A stretch of 53,148 bases of DNA from Chara braunii (GCA_003427395.1 BFEA01000143.1:2517392-2570539); one strand, 5' to 3'; positions 1-9,891 are shown, numbered from the stretch's first letter. The notes: generated by a model not told the origin, from the sequence alone. Program-made: numbers and translations.

Positions 1-1783
1 TTGTACCTTCGTCCCCAGTTGGTCCCACACCCGGTCCCACCATCTCCATAACCATAGCGCCCCGGGGCACTGGAGGAAGATGTGTTCGATTGTCTATGGT
101 CGTTTACGGGACGGGAATGCATTCATGCACAGTTTGCACCACGGGAGAGCCCGCCCCTGCTGTTCCAGAGATGTTCTCTCAATGAGCCAATTGTTTGTCG
201 GAAGGCAGCGGTGTTCTATCTGCCACTGGAGCGAGGCTAGTTTGGCTGGCTTCTCTTTAACTGTTTTAAACCAGCGGACCGNCCGCAACTCCCGTTTGCT
301 GATGTTAAGGTGGTTTCTCCACCGTTCTCCCACCTGTTCCCGTAGTGCCATCTTTGGTCTAAGGAGTCTGTAAGTGGATTTAACAGTCAAGGTATGTAAG
401 TTTTTTGTGAATTNTTTACCATTTTTGCTTGGAGTCGACCATGACCATTCCTTTGGGTCCAGAGGTAGGTGCTGTAAGGGAATGTCCGGGTGGTATGCTG
501 TCCATTGTTCTTTTCCGTTGAGTGCCCTTATTCGGTAAACGTTGTCTGTTTGGCATGTTATGGTCTCGTCAGTGGCTGTTCTTTGGATGATGTTATCTGG
601 CCCCAGCCGTGAGAGCCGTACTGCCACTGATCCGTCCTGAGGNGGGNGGACTATTCTTCCCACNCTTCCTTGCCGGTCAGCAACTGTAACCCAGTCCAGT
701 TTCTGTAGGGAAGGGCCTTTACGGAGGATTCTCCACCATTGCAGCGGGATCATTTCCACCTAAGGCTGCATGTGGGCGGTGGCAGTAGCGCAGTTTTTCC
801 CGAAGTTGGTCGGGTTCGATCGAGTCTCTCCTGTCCATGTTCCATATGTCATTTACCCTTGTTATTCCTTTTTGGATCCAACCCCGCCAGGGGGTGTCTG
901 AGCTAAGGAGCATACGGCCTGTTGAATCCACCACCCATCTGTTTCCAAAGAGGGGCTGACGCATCACCTCCTCCCATCTGTCCGGCGCTGTTTTGTCTGG
1001 GGGTGGCAGGCTTCTCCACGTCCTGAGGAGGGTGGGCCAGAAGGGGTCGTGCCGGAGGTCGGCCTTTGCCGCTTGCCTGGGGCACTCCGGTTGGGGGTCC
1101 ATTTGCTGTACTCTTGTTCGGGGGATGGGTCACTCTTTGTTTTCCAACCAAGTCACCGGGTCGACCCCCTCTGTGGTTTTCGGCGCTAGCCTCGCAATTT
1201 GTTCCAGAGCTAGCCTTCTCCAAGGGATTTCAGGGTTGAAAAGGAGGCGTTTGAGCCATTGCAAGGCCAGTGCTTTAGTCTGCAGCAAGGGGTCGATGAT
1301 ACCCAGGCCCCCCCGAGTTTTGGGTTGAATGATAGAGTGCCAGGCCACCCGGTTCAACACATTCCTTCGTTCATGATCGCCTCGCCAAAGAAAAGCAGCA
1401 ATCTGGCGTCGCAATGGGAGCACATCCATCTTTTCCAAGGCCCAGATCGCGGATTTATACCACATCGAGGCCAGCACCACGTTATTAATGACGAGCGCCC
1501 GACCAAACAGCGAGGTGTGTTTGTCTCTCCAGAGGGCCATCTTGGCCAAGGGGGGGGTGGAGATCCATTCTTTGTTTGTTGAGGGTCTGCCTTCTGCTGT
1601 CATAGAGACGCCTAGTACCCTGATGGGGCTCTCTTTAGGGAGCCAGTTAATCCTAGGTTGCTCCGGGGGTCTTACTCCTTGGTGGTGGATCCACCACCCG
1701 AGGGTTTGTCTGTCTGAAATTCTAATCACCGGTGAAAATGCTCCCTCTTTCATTTCAGAATCTGCGAGCTTTAAGCCTTTCAA
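1..1783 (-). mobile_element. L1-type LINE remnant, ORF2 C-terminal part with zinc knuckle
   Basis: On the minus strand three frames succeed one another (1783-1130, 1102-719, 759-1) and together give the post-reverse-transcriptase region of an L1-like ORF2. The first block contains FGRALVINNVVLASMWY and IAAFLWRG followed by GGLGIIDP, a typical layout. The second contains RQPLFGNRWVVDS and WIQKGITRVNDIW. The third contains SLQWQIEHRCLPTNNWL and CKLC, then after an in-frame TAG at 69-71 the EHIFLQC half of a zf-RVT knuckle. Two frameshifts, the stop codon and isolated N bases show a dead or poorly sequenced copy. It is related to the LINE at 43151-44820: both share RQPLFG, LQWQI-HRCLPT and SLEQQG/TLEQQG. 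Confidence 0.88.
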
Positions 1784-1850
1784 GGGAAAGTCACAAAAGT
1801 ACTAAGTAGTAGTAGATCACCCCGGGCCCGCGGCTGCGCAGTTGTCAGAG

Positions 1851-2116
1851 CCATTTCGTTAGAATGGACTTTTTATATTTTTTGAAGTGTGAACGAAATT
1901 GAAGCCGACTTTTTTGTTCAAAAAAAATGTCAAAATTTTTAGATCCTGAGGGTGCAACGTCGTAACCCGTGGATGCATCTGCACTTCCGCTGGACTTCAG
2001 TTACATCCAGATACATCCAGGGGGTTCCGCGGCTTAAGAGCGCCGGACCCTCCGGAGCAAATAAGTCGGTTTCAATTTTGTTCAAAGAATATCAAATGTG
2101 CGTTTTAACAAAATGG
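1851..2116. mobile_element. Inverted-repeat element (MITE-like), family shared with 7294-7493
   Basis: Arms 1851-1925 and 2055-2116 are imperfect inverted repeats built on CATTTCGTTAGAATGGAC and GAACGAAATTGAAGCCGAC. The centre has CCTGAGGGT, CTTCAGTTACATCCAG and a short GC-rich stretch, and the copy at 7294 shows the same centre and arms. No coding capacity was seen. A short non-autonomous DNA transposon is the simplest reading; the superfamily is unknown. Confidence 0.65.
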
Positions 2117-2640
2117 TTGTTTTGTATTTCTTTGCTCCCAAATGGGGCAAACAGTGTAGTCCACCAAGTCCGCCCTAAAAAACGCTGTCAGTTTTCATGT
2201 TATTCTTGCAGCCCGGGCGCTATTGGCCATAGACCGTCCTGCAAAAGTGATGTGGAAGTTTTTTTATTGGCCGACCATAACGGTTTACCCATTTGGGGAC
2301 AAACAAGTACAAACGTTTTTTTCCTGCAGGGGGGATCTACTCCTTTCCCCTATCAGCAAGAAATGGCTTTTGTTTCCTTCACCGCTCAGGCAAATCTGTC
2401 ATCGGACCTTGGTGATCATATGCCTCGGTAGCCCTTAACCACCTCTCTTTTATCTGAAGAAATCGGGTACCAAGCTTGTGGCGCTGAAAATGGTCACTGA
2501 CAGGGATCCTTTAGGAAAAATGAGGATTGAGGGGTTGCCTTACAGATAACTCCTTGCTATTGGTGGGGAGCTCCACCTGCTGGAAACTGGGTCCAGGGCC
2601 CTTAATAGAATGAAAAGACAACAGAATTGGCGTCATGGGA
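2117..2640. other. Anonymous sequence with a partial fold-back fragment
   Basis: 2117-2500 shows no recognisable gene; the open frames here lack family features. Around 2555-2610, TTGGTGGGGAGCTCCACCTG followed by GAAACTGGGTCCAGGG resembles the terminal arm of the fold-back element at 45821-46276, so this is probably a broken copy of it. Confidence 0.4.
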
Positions 2641-2650
2641 CCATACTTAA

Positions 2651-2800
2651 ACCACGAGTACTTCCTAAAGTCGTGCCCGTTAACACGCCACGATTTTAGG
2701 AAACGTACGGGCCACTACAGGAGCGCCCAAATTCATCCAACTAGAAACGTTTCTACTCTATTTTTTTCCCCGGCCGATAGCTGGGCCAAGTACTGGTGGT
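2651..2800. mobile_element. TTAA-flanked MITE, copy 1
   Basis: The terminal inverted repeats read ACCACGAGTAC and GTACTGGTGGT, flanked by TTAA (2647-2650) and a mutated TTTA (2801-2804). The interior contains ATTTTAGGAAACGTACGGGC and GCCGATAGCTGGGCCAAG, both present in the copy at 20879. It carries no open reading frame of note. Other members are at 10201, 14593, 20879, 22158 and probably 5181. Confidence 0.75.
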
Positions 2801-3420
2801 TTTATCAGTTTTGGTTGAGGGGGAGGCGTACTGATAGCCCTCCCAGCCCTGGGCTGTCAGAAAAGGAAGCAACTTTCATGAACTTGGCTCCATAGTAGGT
2901 TACTCCGGTCACTCGTTTGTGTGACGCCGACCATTGAGAGAGTTGGAAGGTAGAGCATGCCTTCTTCACCCAAAGTGTTTCAGGCACTCTTTACAAGCAG
3001 CCACTGACTATTTGGCACATCGTAAAGTACCAAGTACCTGAGAAACGCCAATTTGAAACTGCACAAAACGTGGACAACAACACAAAGAGAACACACAAAA
3101 CATCAGTACTTATGACCCTTCCCTTGCAGAGCCGAGAAACGCCGTGCACACCAAAAAAAAAAGGAACTCGTGTTTTCTTTTTTGGCTGGTGCTGCCAGCC
3201 ATTTAACTCGCTGTAGGCTGTGCGGCCTTTGCCCAGAAAGTTGTGGAGCATTAACGGCCGCATCAGAGAAAAATGGCTCGGAAATATACTGCTGGACAGT
3301 CACTGTGGTGATTGAAAAGCGAGGGAAGGAAAAATACTAGGTACTAATATGATGGTGAGTGTGTTGTCATGTTTGCAATACACAAACTCAACAAAGAAAA
3401 GCAGTACAGTAACTGTGCCA
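2801..3420. other. Anonymous sequence
   Basis: There is no supported gene. Short A-runs (3152-3163, 3178-3183) and short open frames without family features are all that is seen. Confidence 0.4.
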
Positions 3421-4745
3421 GGCTGTTTTATCAGGCTTTCACTGACTCGTCAGGAGGCCGAGCCCTGGTAGTATGCCCAGGATGCATTTAACTGGGCAGA
3501 CTGTCGGGATAAGTACTCACCACATCACCCAGAGTTAGCGATACCCCTGAGAAAACTGGTCGTCGAGTGTACTCATACCAACCTTGCAATCCTAGCAGAC
3601 TGTTGATCTGAACCCCTGACATGAATGACAGTAAGTCTGGGAAACTAGTCTGTCATCGCCACGAAAACCACACTTCACGCCCGCTCAGCGAAGGATATGT
3701 GTATGCCTCTGAGTGTGTGACAAAGAACACTCAGGTACTAGGCAGAAGCGGACAGAACTATGAGTAATGGGCAGTGGGGACAAACTGTTCCATAAGAGTT
3801 ACATTCACGCATGAGGAGGCGGAACCCTCGACAGTCTGCAGAGTCCCCTAATGGATGATGCGGACAGTGGTAATCCAGCTTAACTTCAATGGCAGCTGCA
3901 GGCTGGCACGAACCACCGCCCCCTAGGGTATCTGTGACGAGAATCAAGGTGGGTAGTGCCTGCCACAGGATATCAGTTGCACGGCATCCGTTGATGCTTA
4001 ACTTTAATCAGGGCGAGGGCAGATTATGACTTACAGTATCATTGGGCAGGGGGCTCTGCAGACTGTAGAGCGCTCAGCCTCCCGCTGAGTCGGTGAAACC
4101 CCCAGAAAACAGTCTGTCACACCCTCCCGTTTCTTGTCCTTTTGTCCCTTCCTGCCTATGGTTCATCACCCAGTTCCCTATGACAACGTTAGTCTACGTC
4201 TTGATGCTCAACTGCAACCGGGGTTAGGGTGGATTATCACTTACAGTGCCATGATGTCATCTGTATTGGACTCTGCAAACTGTAGAGGGTTTAGCCTCCT
4301 GATGAGCCAGTGGAACTCCGACAAAACAGTTGGTCATAGCACAAAACAGTTGGTCATAGCCTACTGCTTCTTTTCCTTTTCTCCCTTTGTGCTTAGGGCT
4401 CACTGCGCAGTGAACCGTATCATAGAGAACTTCCCGGTGAACCGTACTAGGCAGAAAGGGAGAAAAACTTGAAAAAGACAAGAAACGGGTGGACTGCAAC
4501 AGACCGTTGGAAAGGATTATTGTCACAGAGAGCTTCCCAGCAGAGTCGAGTGGACCGTAGGCAGAAAGGGAGGAAAGGACAAGTACCAGGGTGCTGCGAC
4601 AGACTGCTTCGTTGGGGTTACATCGACTCATCAGGAGGATTAGCCCTCTACAGTCTGCAGAGTGCCCTAACCGATGGTACTGTAAATGATTGACAACGTC
4701 TACGATAACCCTGGTTGTAGTTGAGCACTAACGGCTGCCCCACAA
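3420..4745. repeat. Cluster of one repeat family in alternating orientations (palindromic array)
   Basis: The same unit recurs in plus and minus orientation. Minus copies are near 3440-3560, 3740-3930 and 4500-4730; plus copies are near 3990-4160 and 4165-4420. The unit contains TCTGCAGACTGTAGAG, CCTCCTGATGAG, a run ending in TTGTCCTTTTCTCCCTTTCTGCCTA, and TTGATGCTCAACTGCAACC. Neighbouring plus and minus copies form two large inverted repeats, one of them spanning about 4165-4730. Solitary relatives lie at about 21325-21390 and 46725-46840. No protein is encoded. Confidence 0.65.
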
Positions 4746-5180
4746 CTGATGCCCTGGGGCGGGGACCAACAATTGCCCTCAGAGGTCCCTGTAACTTAAA
4801 CAAGGGAAAACTAGGGCGCAGTCAAGGTTTTCAGTTTTAAATGCGTTTCAGTCACGGTTTAGCGAATTTTGCTCCAAAGCGAGGAAAATCGTGAATGTAT
4901 CCAACCCAGCTTTAGGGTCAGGTAGGGATGTGTTGTATTTGAGGGATGCCTGAAGTGGATTTAGAGCTGAAAACGTGACCGCGCCGTAGTTACCCCTTAA
5001 ATCAAAGTGGCGTCAGTAGGAGACTATCGCTCAGCGACAACAGACAAAAGATCATTGTAAATCATATTGGATCGAGTCCAGAATACAACATTGTCTGTTG
5101 TTATCATCATTGTTTTTTTTCACACCCATGGGTTGTCTGCCGATTCTTCTTGGCAATGCTCGTATCTTGTATATTGATAC
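4746..5180. other. Anonymous sequence with a short palindrome
   Basis: No gene is seen. AACAGACAA near 5040 and TTGTCTGTT near 5093 form a short inverted repeat about 55 bases apart. Confidence 0.35.
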
Positions 5181-5379
5181 CAAACCGCCACTGCGCCCAA
5201 GCCGCAATTGACAAACATCTCTTTTCTGCAGTTCTGGACGTCGGTAGAGCCGTTATAAAGTCGGGGCTACCGGTAGTACCTGAGACTGCAAGTCCAATGG
5301 ACCAGCAGGCCATGCTGACCCATGACACCCATGTAAACCAGTGCAGTCTAGAAAACGGGCGTGGTCCAGTGGTGGTTTA
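5181..5379. mobile_element. Probable TTAA-type MITE, diverged copy
   Basis: The left end CAAACCGCCACTGCGCC and the right end GTCCAGTGGTGGT followed by TTAA form an inverted repeat close to the TTAA family ends (ACCACCAGTAC). The left flank is not an intact TTAA. The open frame through it is therefore likely element sequence, not an exon. Confidence 0.5.
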
Positions 5380-5412
5380 AAATTTGATGGAGTGCATGGT
5401 ACAACCACAAGC

Positions 5413-5481
5413 CTACTAAGACTTTCGGGACTGAATCTGACCGCATTTGCAGCCAATATGTTCAGGGCAGTGAACATGTGT
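5413..5481 (+). CDS. Possible upstream exon of the histidine kinase (tentative)
   Basis: The frame starting at 5413 reads 23 codons including NLTAFAANMFRAVNM, an amphipathic stretch of the kind found just after the first transmembrane helix of dCache sensors. A GT at 5482 would end it in phase 0, which matches the phase-0 acceptor of the next exon at 5831. The acceptor side is unclear (an AG at 5410-5411 is possible), and the donor GTGTAT is weak. It lies directly after an inverted-repeat element ending near 5379. It is short and unsupported by homology beyond general character, so it may be chance. Confidence 0.3.
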
Positions 5482-5539
5482 GTGTATTCCCTACTTATTA
5501 TTAAACTTAAATTTTAGAGTTATTTGGACTTATTTCCCA

Positions 5540-5628
5540 ATATGTGCCCATCATCCTTGAATGAGCAGGGGCCATGTCAATTTTCTAGGGGCCAAGCCAA
5601 TCTTCTCTGTATCATTTCAGTGATGTTC
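5540..5628 (-). pseudogene. U6 snRNA-like pseudogene, rearranged
   Basis: On the minus strand the segment contains GATACAGAGAAGATT (one base changed), GGCCCCTGCTCATTC and CAAGGATGATGGGCAC, in the order of U6 snRNA. The middle is broken by a second partial copy of the GGCCCC segment (5585-5595). It lacks the intact 5' part and cannot be a working U6. It lies in the sequence just upstream of the kinase sensor exon. Confidence 0.6.
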
Positions 5629-5830
5629 CATTTCATTAACATGTCACAAACTTTAGGACCAACGTGTTTTCTTCCTATGGCATTGTGACCTTCGCTTTTC
5701 TCGAATTTTAACTTGAGGAAATACAACGTCACTGGTGTTCTGTGGGGCCCTTCCTCTCTTTCCTCACCCCCACCCCTCCTCCCTATCCCTCTTCCCCTTG
5801 GTCCCCTTGGTCCCCTTCCCGTCTGTACAG

Positions 5831-6428
5831 GTGACACAAGGAATTGCGTGGGAAATTTTAAAAAATTCTCCCGGAATTCTTTCGATGGGGATTCAGACTG
5901 TTTCAGGGCCAGGGTTCTTCTACCATCGGGATACTCAGCTTAATGAACTGATTGGCAGTAACTGTGGAACAACCGGTGCTAGCCAGTCTCCATCGCATGC
6001 AAATGAAGGAGCCTCAAGCAAGGAAACGAGGCATGACATGGCACTAGGGAAACAGCCATCGACTTCAAGAAACAACAAATCGGACGATGCCTTGGAGAAA
6101 TTTCCGCTGGTGGCAGGGTTGTCCTTCACAGAGAGCAACAACGAAGGAGACGGAGCTGCAAGCAATACTCAGAGAAATGATCTCATATCTGCATACTTTT
6201 ATCAGGCTGTGAACACCACTGAGCCAATAGAAGTGGACGGAGGAAACACATCTGTTTATGCCTGGTTTTCTTGCAACATAACCAACTATCAAGCAGGAAC
6301 TTGCAGCCTGCCCCTGCAACGTTTTCAGGGTCCCTCTTCGTTGGGATTGATGGATCTCCGACAGTCAAGCCATGTCAGGAATGCTGCAAAACAGCTCGGA
6401 GCCATCACTTTGGAGATCCCCACCGAAA
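5831..6428 (+). CDS. AHK1-like: Histidine kinase exon: N-terminal part of extracellular sensor
   Basis: The exon is preceded by a pyrimidine-rich tract (about 5755-5828) and TACAG, and ends before GTATGT at 6429 in phase 1 (199 codons plus one base). It encodes ILSMGIQTVSGPGFFYHRD, matching the family pattern where a strand pair precedes the first sensor pocket. A Ser/Asn/Gly-rich insertion of about 75 residues follows. Then comes AYFYQAVNTTEPIEVDGG and VYAWFSCNITNYQAG, with N-glycosylation sequons (NTT, NTS, NIT) that fit an extracellular position. The frame stays open upstream of the acceptor, but that part is low-complexity proline/leucine sequence from the pyrimidine tract and is not counted. 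Identity as a dCache-type sensor is inferred from pattern and from the exons joined to it. Confidence 0.75.
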
Positions 6429-6429
6429 G

Positions 6430-6433
<4 letters not shown>

Positions 6434-6508
<75 letters not shown>
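6434..6508. repeat. (CT)n microsatellite directly after a 5' splice site
   Basis: Uninterrupted CT repeat of about 37 units beginning five bases inside intron 1 (GTATGT then CTCTCT). Confidence 0.97.
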
Positions 6509-6511
<3 letters not shown>

Positions 6512-6529
6512 CTCACAACGACTTTGTTC

Positions 6530-6735
6530 AAGTCGTTGTGTGTGTTTGTGTGCAATAACCCACAGAGTTTCTCTCCCTATTGTCGTTGTGTGTGTTTGTG
6601 TGCAATAACCCACAGCTCAGTTTCTCTCCCTATTGTGGCATGCTGGAGCTTCTGACACCGGGCCTGGGAGTTGCAGCCTGTGGATTGCTGGGGCTCAGTT
6701 TCTCTCCCTATTGTGGCATGCTGGGGCTCCCGAGC
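6530..6735 (+). repeat. Short tandem repeats within intron 1
   Basis: GTCGTTGTGTGTGTTTGTGT plus CAATAACCCACAG and TTTCTCTCCCTATTG occurs twice with a period of about 51 bases (6531, 6582). TTTCTCTCCCTATTGTGGCA is then repeated near 6620 and 6699. Open frames here are repeat read-through. Confidence 0.7.
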
Positions 6736-6939
6736 CAGCCCTTTGCTCCAGGCCCAGCTGCTGGTGCAGTGAGTGGACCAGGACATGGGTTGGAGAGCAG
6801 GCCACATGTTTCTTCTTCTGCTGCTGTTCTTTCTCCTTCCTTCATAACCCATCACACACCTCATGTATGCATCATGATATTGGGGAGGTCTTCTCTGTGA
6901 TTTGACCCCTCCGGGCCCTCCCCGCTGTGAGTGCGCTCA

Positions 6940-7092
6940 AATGTTAGTCACATTGTCATTTTAAAGCATTGTCAGGTCAGTACCTGTCTGATTTGAGTCC
7001 CTTGCTGTGTTACGTTGTGTTGCTCGCTTATGTTGATGATCCTTGGACATCACACTGTTGACGGCTCACCACGGGCATGCATCAGTTGGGTA
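6940..7092 (+). repeat. Dispersed repeat, copy also at 9255-9400
   Basis: Shared blocks include GTCACATTGTCATT, TCAGGTCAGT, TGTCTGATTTGAGTC, GTGTTAC, TTGTTGATGATCCTTGG (with one change) and GCATGCATC, in the same order. 7141-7180 downstream is a (GGGT)n run. Nothing coding was recognised in 6736-7293. Confidence 0.65.
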
Positions 7093-7293
7093 CCAGAGCA
7101 ACGGGTGGGGAGAGACGACTCTGACCAGCAGCAGGACAGAAGAGTGAGTGAGTGGGTGGGTGGGTGGGTGGGTGGGTGGGTGATCGCTCCTCAAGTTTTT
7201 GCCTTGTCGTTATTTTGTTTCTTGTCAGCAGATCTTCCTTTTGTGACTGATTGATTGTGAAGTCGACTTTGGGGTCTGGCTACCGGCTACCGA

Positions 7294-7493
7294 GATTTCG
7301 TCAAAACGGACATTTCATATTTTTTGAACGAAATTAAAACCTACTTATTTGGCCCAAAAAATGTCATCATTTATCTCCTGAGGGTCCGTTTGGACTTTGC
7401 TGAAGTTCAGGTACATCCAGAGGGGACCCGACGGAGCTAAAACGGTGACATTTTCAAGCAGGTTTCAATTTCGTTCAAAAAATAAAAAATGCA
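7294..7493. mobile_element. Inverted-repeat element, second copy of the 1851-2116 family
   Basis: The left arm contains ACATTTCATATTTTTTGAAC and GAAATTAAAACCTAC; the right arm is its inverted counterpart, GTTTCAATTTCGTTCAAAAA. The centre CTGAGGGTCCG and CAGGTACATCCAGAGGGG matches the copy at 1851. It has no coding capacity. Confidence 0.65.
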
Positions 7494-7717
7494 AGGAATA
7501 TGAGTGAGAGCGATAGACAGAAATCCAAGTTGCAAAATCACGAAGTAGTCCAGATAGTCATGTGCCAAGCAGAGAGCACAATGCACCAAGATACCATCCA
7601 AATAAGGGCAATACAATGAACTAGAGTGCCAATGCAGACACTCTCTGGTCACACCAACACTGTATCCAATGTCGCTCCTACTGTATGGCGCCCAGCACTC
7701 AGCCTATACTACTCAGC

Positions 7718-7855
7718 CTATTTTTCTTGTTCTTCAAAAGCCCAAAGAAAAGGGGTTAATGCTCCTACATCCATAGCATGGGTGGTTAATGCAAGTAGAT
7801 GATTTAAGATCCGGGTAATCTCACAAAATAACACTCGTATATATTGAGCTCGTAA
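7718..7855 (-). pseudogene. nad7: Nuclear mitochondrial insertion, nad7 fragment
   Basis: The minus strand reads [19 protein letters not shown], then [18 protein letters not shown] and a stop. This is the conserved core of plant mitochondrial NADH dehydrogenase subunit 7 (complex I). Only about 45 residues are present. It joins without a break to an rps14 tail at its N-terminal side. It lies in intron 1 of the kinase, antisense, and cannot function. Confidence 0.88.
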
Positions 7856-7975
7856 GCCATATAAAGCACCTCTGGATGCTAATTCACGGAAAACTATACG
7901 AGAAACACGAAATAATTTGTATACGGAACGAGATCGTCCTGTCAAAATACATCGATTTCTTACTCCTGTCTTGCA
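7853..7975 (-). pseudogene. rps14: Nuclear mitochondrial insertion, rps14 C-terminal fragment
   Basis: The minus strand reads [32 protein letters not shown] and ALYGL. This is the conserved C-terminal part of mitochondrial ribosomal protein S14, normally ended by a short basic tail that is missing here. The fragment switches directly to nad7 sequence at about 7855. The 5' part is absent; the frame upstream of VRNRC is broken. Confidence 0.8.
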
Positions 7976-8048
7976 GCGAGTTCTTCACTACGAGTATCTT
8001 CAACGGCGTTGAATAAGTTGAATAAGTCGTGTCCGTCTCGTTGTGGAC

Positions 8049-8210
8049 AAGTGACAATAAAAGCAGAAAAGCTGTAATTAGCACAGACCAAACAAATAGA
8101 GGTAATCTATGCATGGTCATTCCTGGGCCACGCATGTTAAAAATAGTCGTAATGAAGTTGATAGCACCTAATATTGAGGAAACACCCGATAAATGAAGAC
8201 TAAAAATAGC
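8049..8210 (-). pseudogene. cox1: Nuclear mitochondrial insertion, cox1 fragment
   Basis: The minus strand reads [34 protein letters not shown] and [15 protein letters not shown], which is cytochrome c oxidase subunit I. The match stops after LLLLSL; where the family continues with PVLAG, the sequence changes to unrelated codons. Between here and rps14 (7976-8048) is unassigned, possibly mitochondrial sequence. Upstream (8211-8290) is AT-rich and unassigned; it could be mitochondrial intron sequence, but this is not shown. Confidence 0.9.
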
Positions 8211-8290
8211 TGACAATATGTATAGAGTCTTCTTTCGAAAACAAGTATACCAATCTATACTCAGGTTAAAGTGAGATAAACAACCACAAA

Positions 8291-9254
8291 AAAAACTAAA
8301 ATCCGTGTGCCGGCACGAAGTGTGGCGTCAGAGTTTCCATCCTATCTACGTTTATGCGACTGGATCCCATCGAAGTTGAAGACCAATGTACGTGACGTCA
8401 TCACCAATTGCCGACCGCCAGCATACACCAGGTACGTTCTCTCTCCTCCCCTCGTCACTCCTCGTCTCCCCACTTCAACCGCCTCCTACCTGAAGACCAC
8501 CATCGCTATCACCCGCCACCGAACGCTCGGCCCGGCTATGGCCGCCGTGCCCCCACTGCCACTGCAGTGCCCTCTCGCTTGGTCAGGCGTGTGGGGGGGG
8601 GCGCGCTGTAGCTTGACTCTAGCCCCAAGTGTCTGCGCCCATGCCCAGTTTCAGATACTGGCCTGGGCCTCGTGCACTTAGGCCCGTCCAGGCAGCGTCC
8701 CAGCCTCCAAGTGCTTGCAGCATTCTCATTGGCTCGCGGCTCATGTGTGATGACAATGCTGCTTCCTCATTGGCTCGTGGCCAGTCCGGGATGTGTCGGC
8801 CTCACACAGCGTGTGCCCATGGCGCAACCATCTGAGCCCTGAGCTCAACTGTACAGCGCAGCCCTTCGCTTCTGGAAGAGCCTGGAGGCTCACGTTGCTT
8901 TGTAACCAACTGGCATGCTGCAACTGTCTGAGTACCAACATATGGAAAAATGTCGAAAACAGGCCTCACGGGGATATTCAGGCCCGCCTTCACTTAGGGC
9001 GGGCACGGGCTTGCTGGGGGCCGCAGCCCAGATTCCCCCAGAACACTTGTATGTCTGATGAGGGCCCCATGAGGGCTCATTCCTCGCAAACATGTCTGTT
9101 TTAATGAAATGGCTGTTTGAAGACTTGACTCTCTTCTCTTTATTTAAATCTTCCTGTCTCTATATCACACAGAATCTTGAATATTAGTGCTCGTCCCTTT
9201 TTATTATTCTTCCGTTCAGGTCTGCTACCCCTTACAAACATGCATGTGAGTTCA
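8291..9254. other. Anonymous GC-richer module with a splice-donor-like motif
   Basis: No gene family was recognised. ACCAGGTACGTTCTC at about 8428 is followed by a pyrimidine-rich stretch and later by GGCCC-rich text. Similar modules occur near 13138, 17037, 18424 and 37129, so this may be a diverged LTR or other dispersed repeat. Confidence 0.3.
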
Positions 9255-9415
9255 GATCAGTGTCACATTGTCATTCCGCCTCTTCAGGTCAGTCCGTGTC
9301 TGATTTGAGTCTTTCACTGTGTTACATTGTTTCTCTCCCTCTTGTTGATGATCCTTGGAATTTGCCCTGCCGACCATCCACGCCGCCAGGCATGCATCGA
9401 TACCATTCATTGGTT

Positions 9416-9560
9416 TTCCAGGCTGTTTGTTAATCTCTGTGAGTAGAATGCTATCATTGCTGTTTGTGAATCTCTGTGAGTAGGCTATGGCTGTTTGTGA
9501 ATCGCTGTGAGTAGAAGGCTATGGCTGTTTGTGAACCTCCGTGAGTAGAAGGCTATACTT
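9416..9560 (+). repeat. Minisatellite, unit of about 34-37 bases
   Basis: GGCTGTTTGTGAATCTCTGTGAGTAGAAGGCTAT-type units (variable length) repeat four times. A T-run at 9731-9760 lies in the otherwise plain sequence between this and the exon at 9892. Confidence 0.7.
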
Positions 9561-9729
9561 TATAATGTTGACTATGATGACATGCTAGCAAGCCCTTGTG
9601 ATGATGATCCCCAATCTTACCCCAAATTTCCCCATGCCTACCTCATTCTCCTCTCACCTGAAGAATCCGTACCACTACAGCTTTGCCTGTTCTGGGCAAG
9701 TGGTAGAAGATCCCCCCTATCATATGGTA

Positions 9730-9764
<35 letters not shown>

Positions 9765-9891
9765 ACCCCTATCATATGGTATCTTTCTTGGTGAGGTCAT
9801 CTTTTTTTGGGAGGGAATTTGACAGCTATTCTGCTGCGATTGTGAAACAAATTAACAAAACCTTAATTCGGTTATGCTACGTGTTTTTCAG

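Noticed and set aside
5150-5380. A 76-codon open frame as a kinase exon
   Set aside because: It coincides with an inverted-repeat element (5181-5379) and has no family motif.
5735-6655. A 306-codon open frame as one continuous gene
   Set aside because: Only 5831-6428 has family character. The start is a pyrimidine tract and the end is (CT)n after a splice donor.
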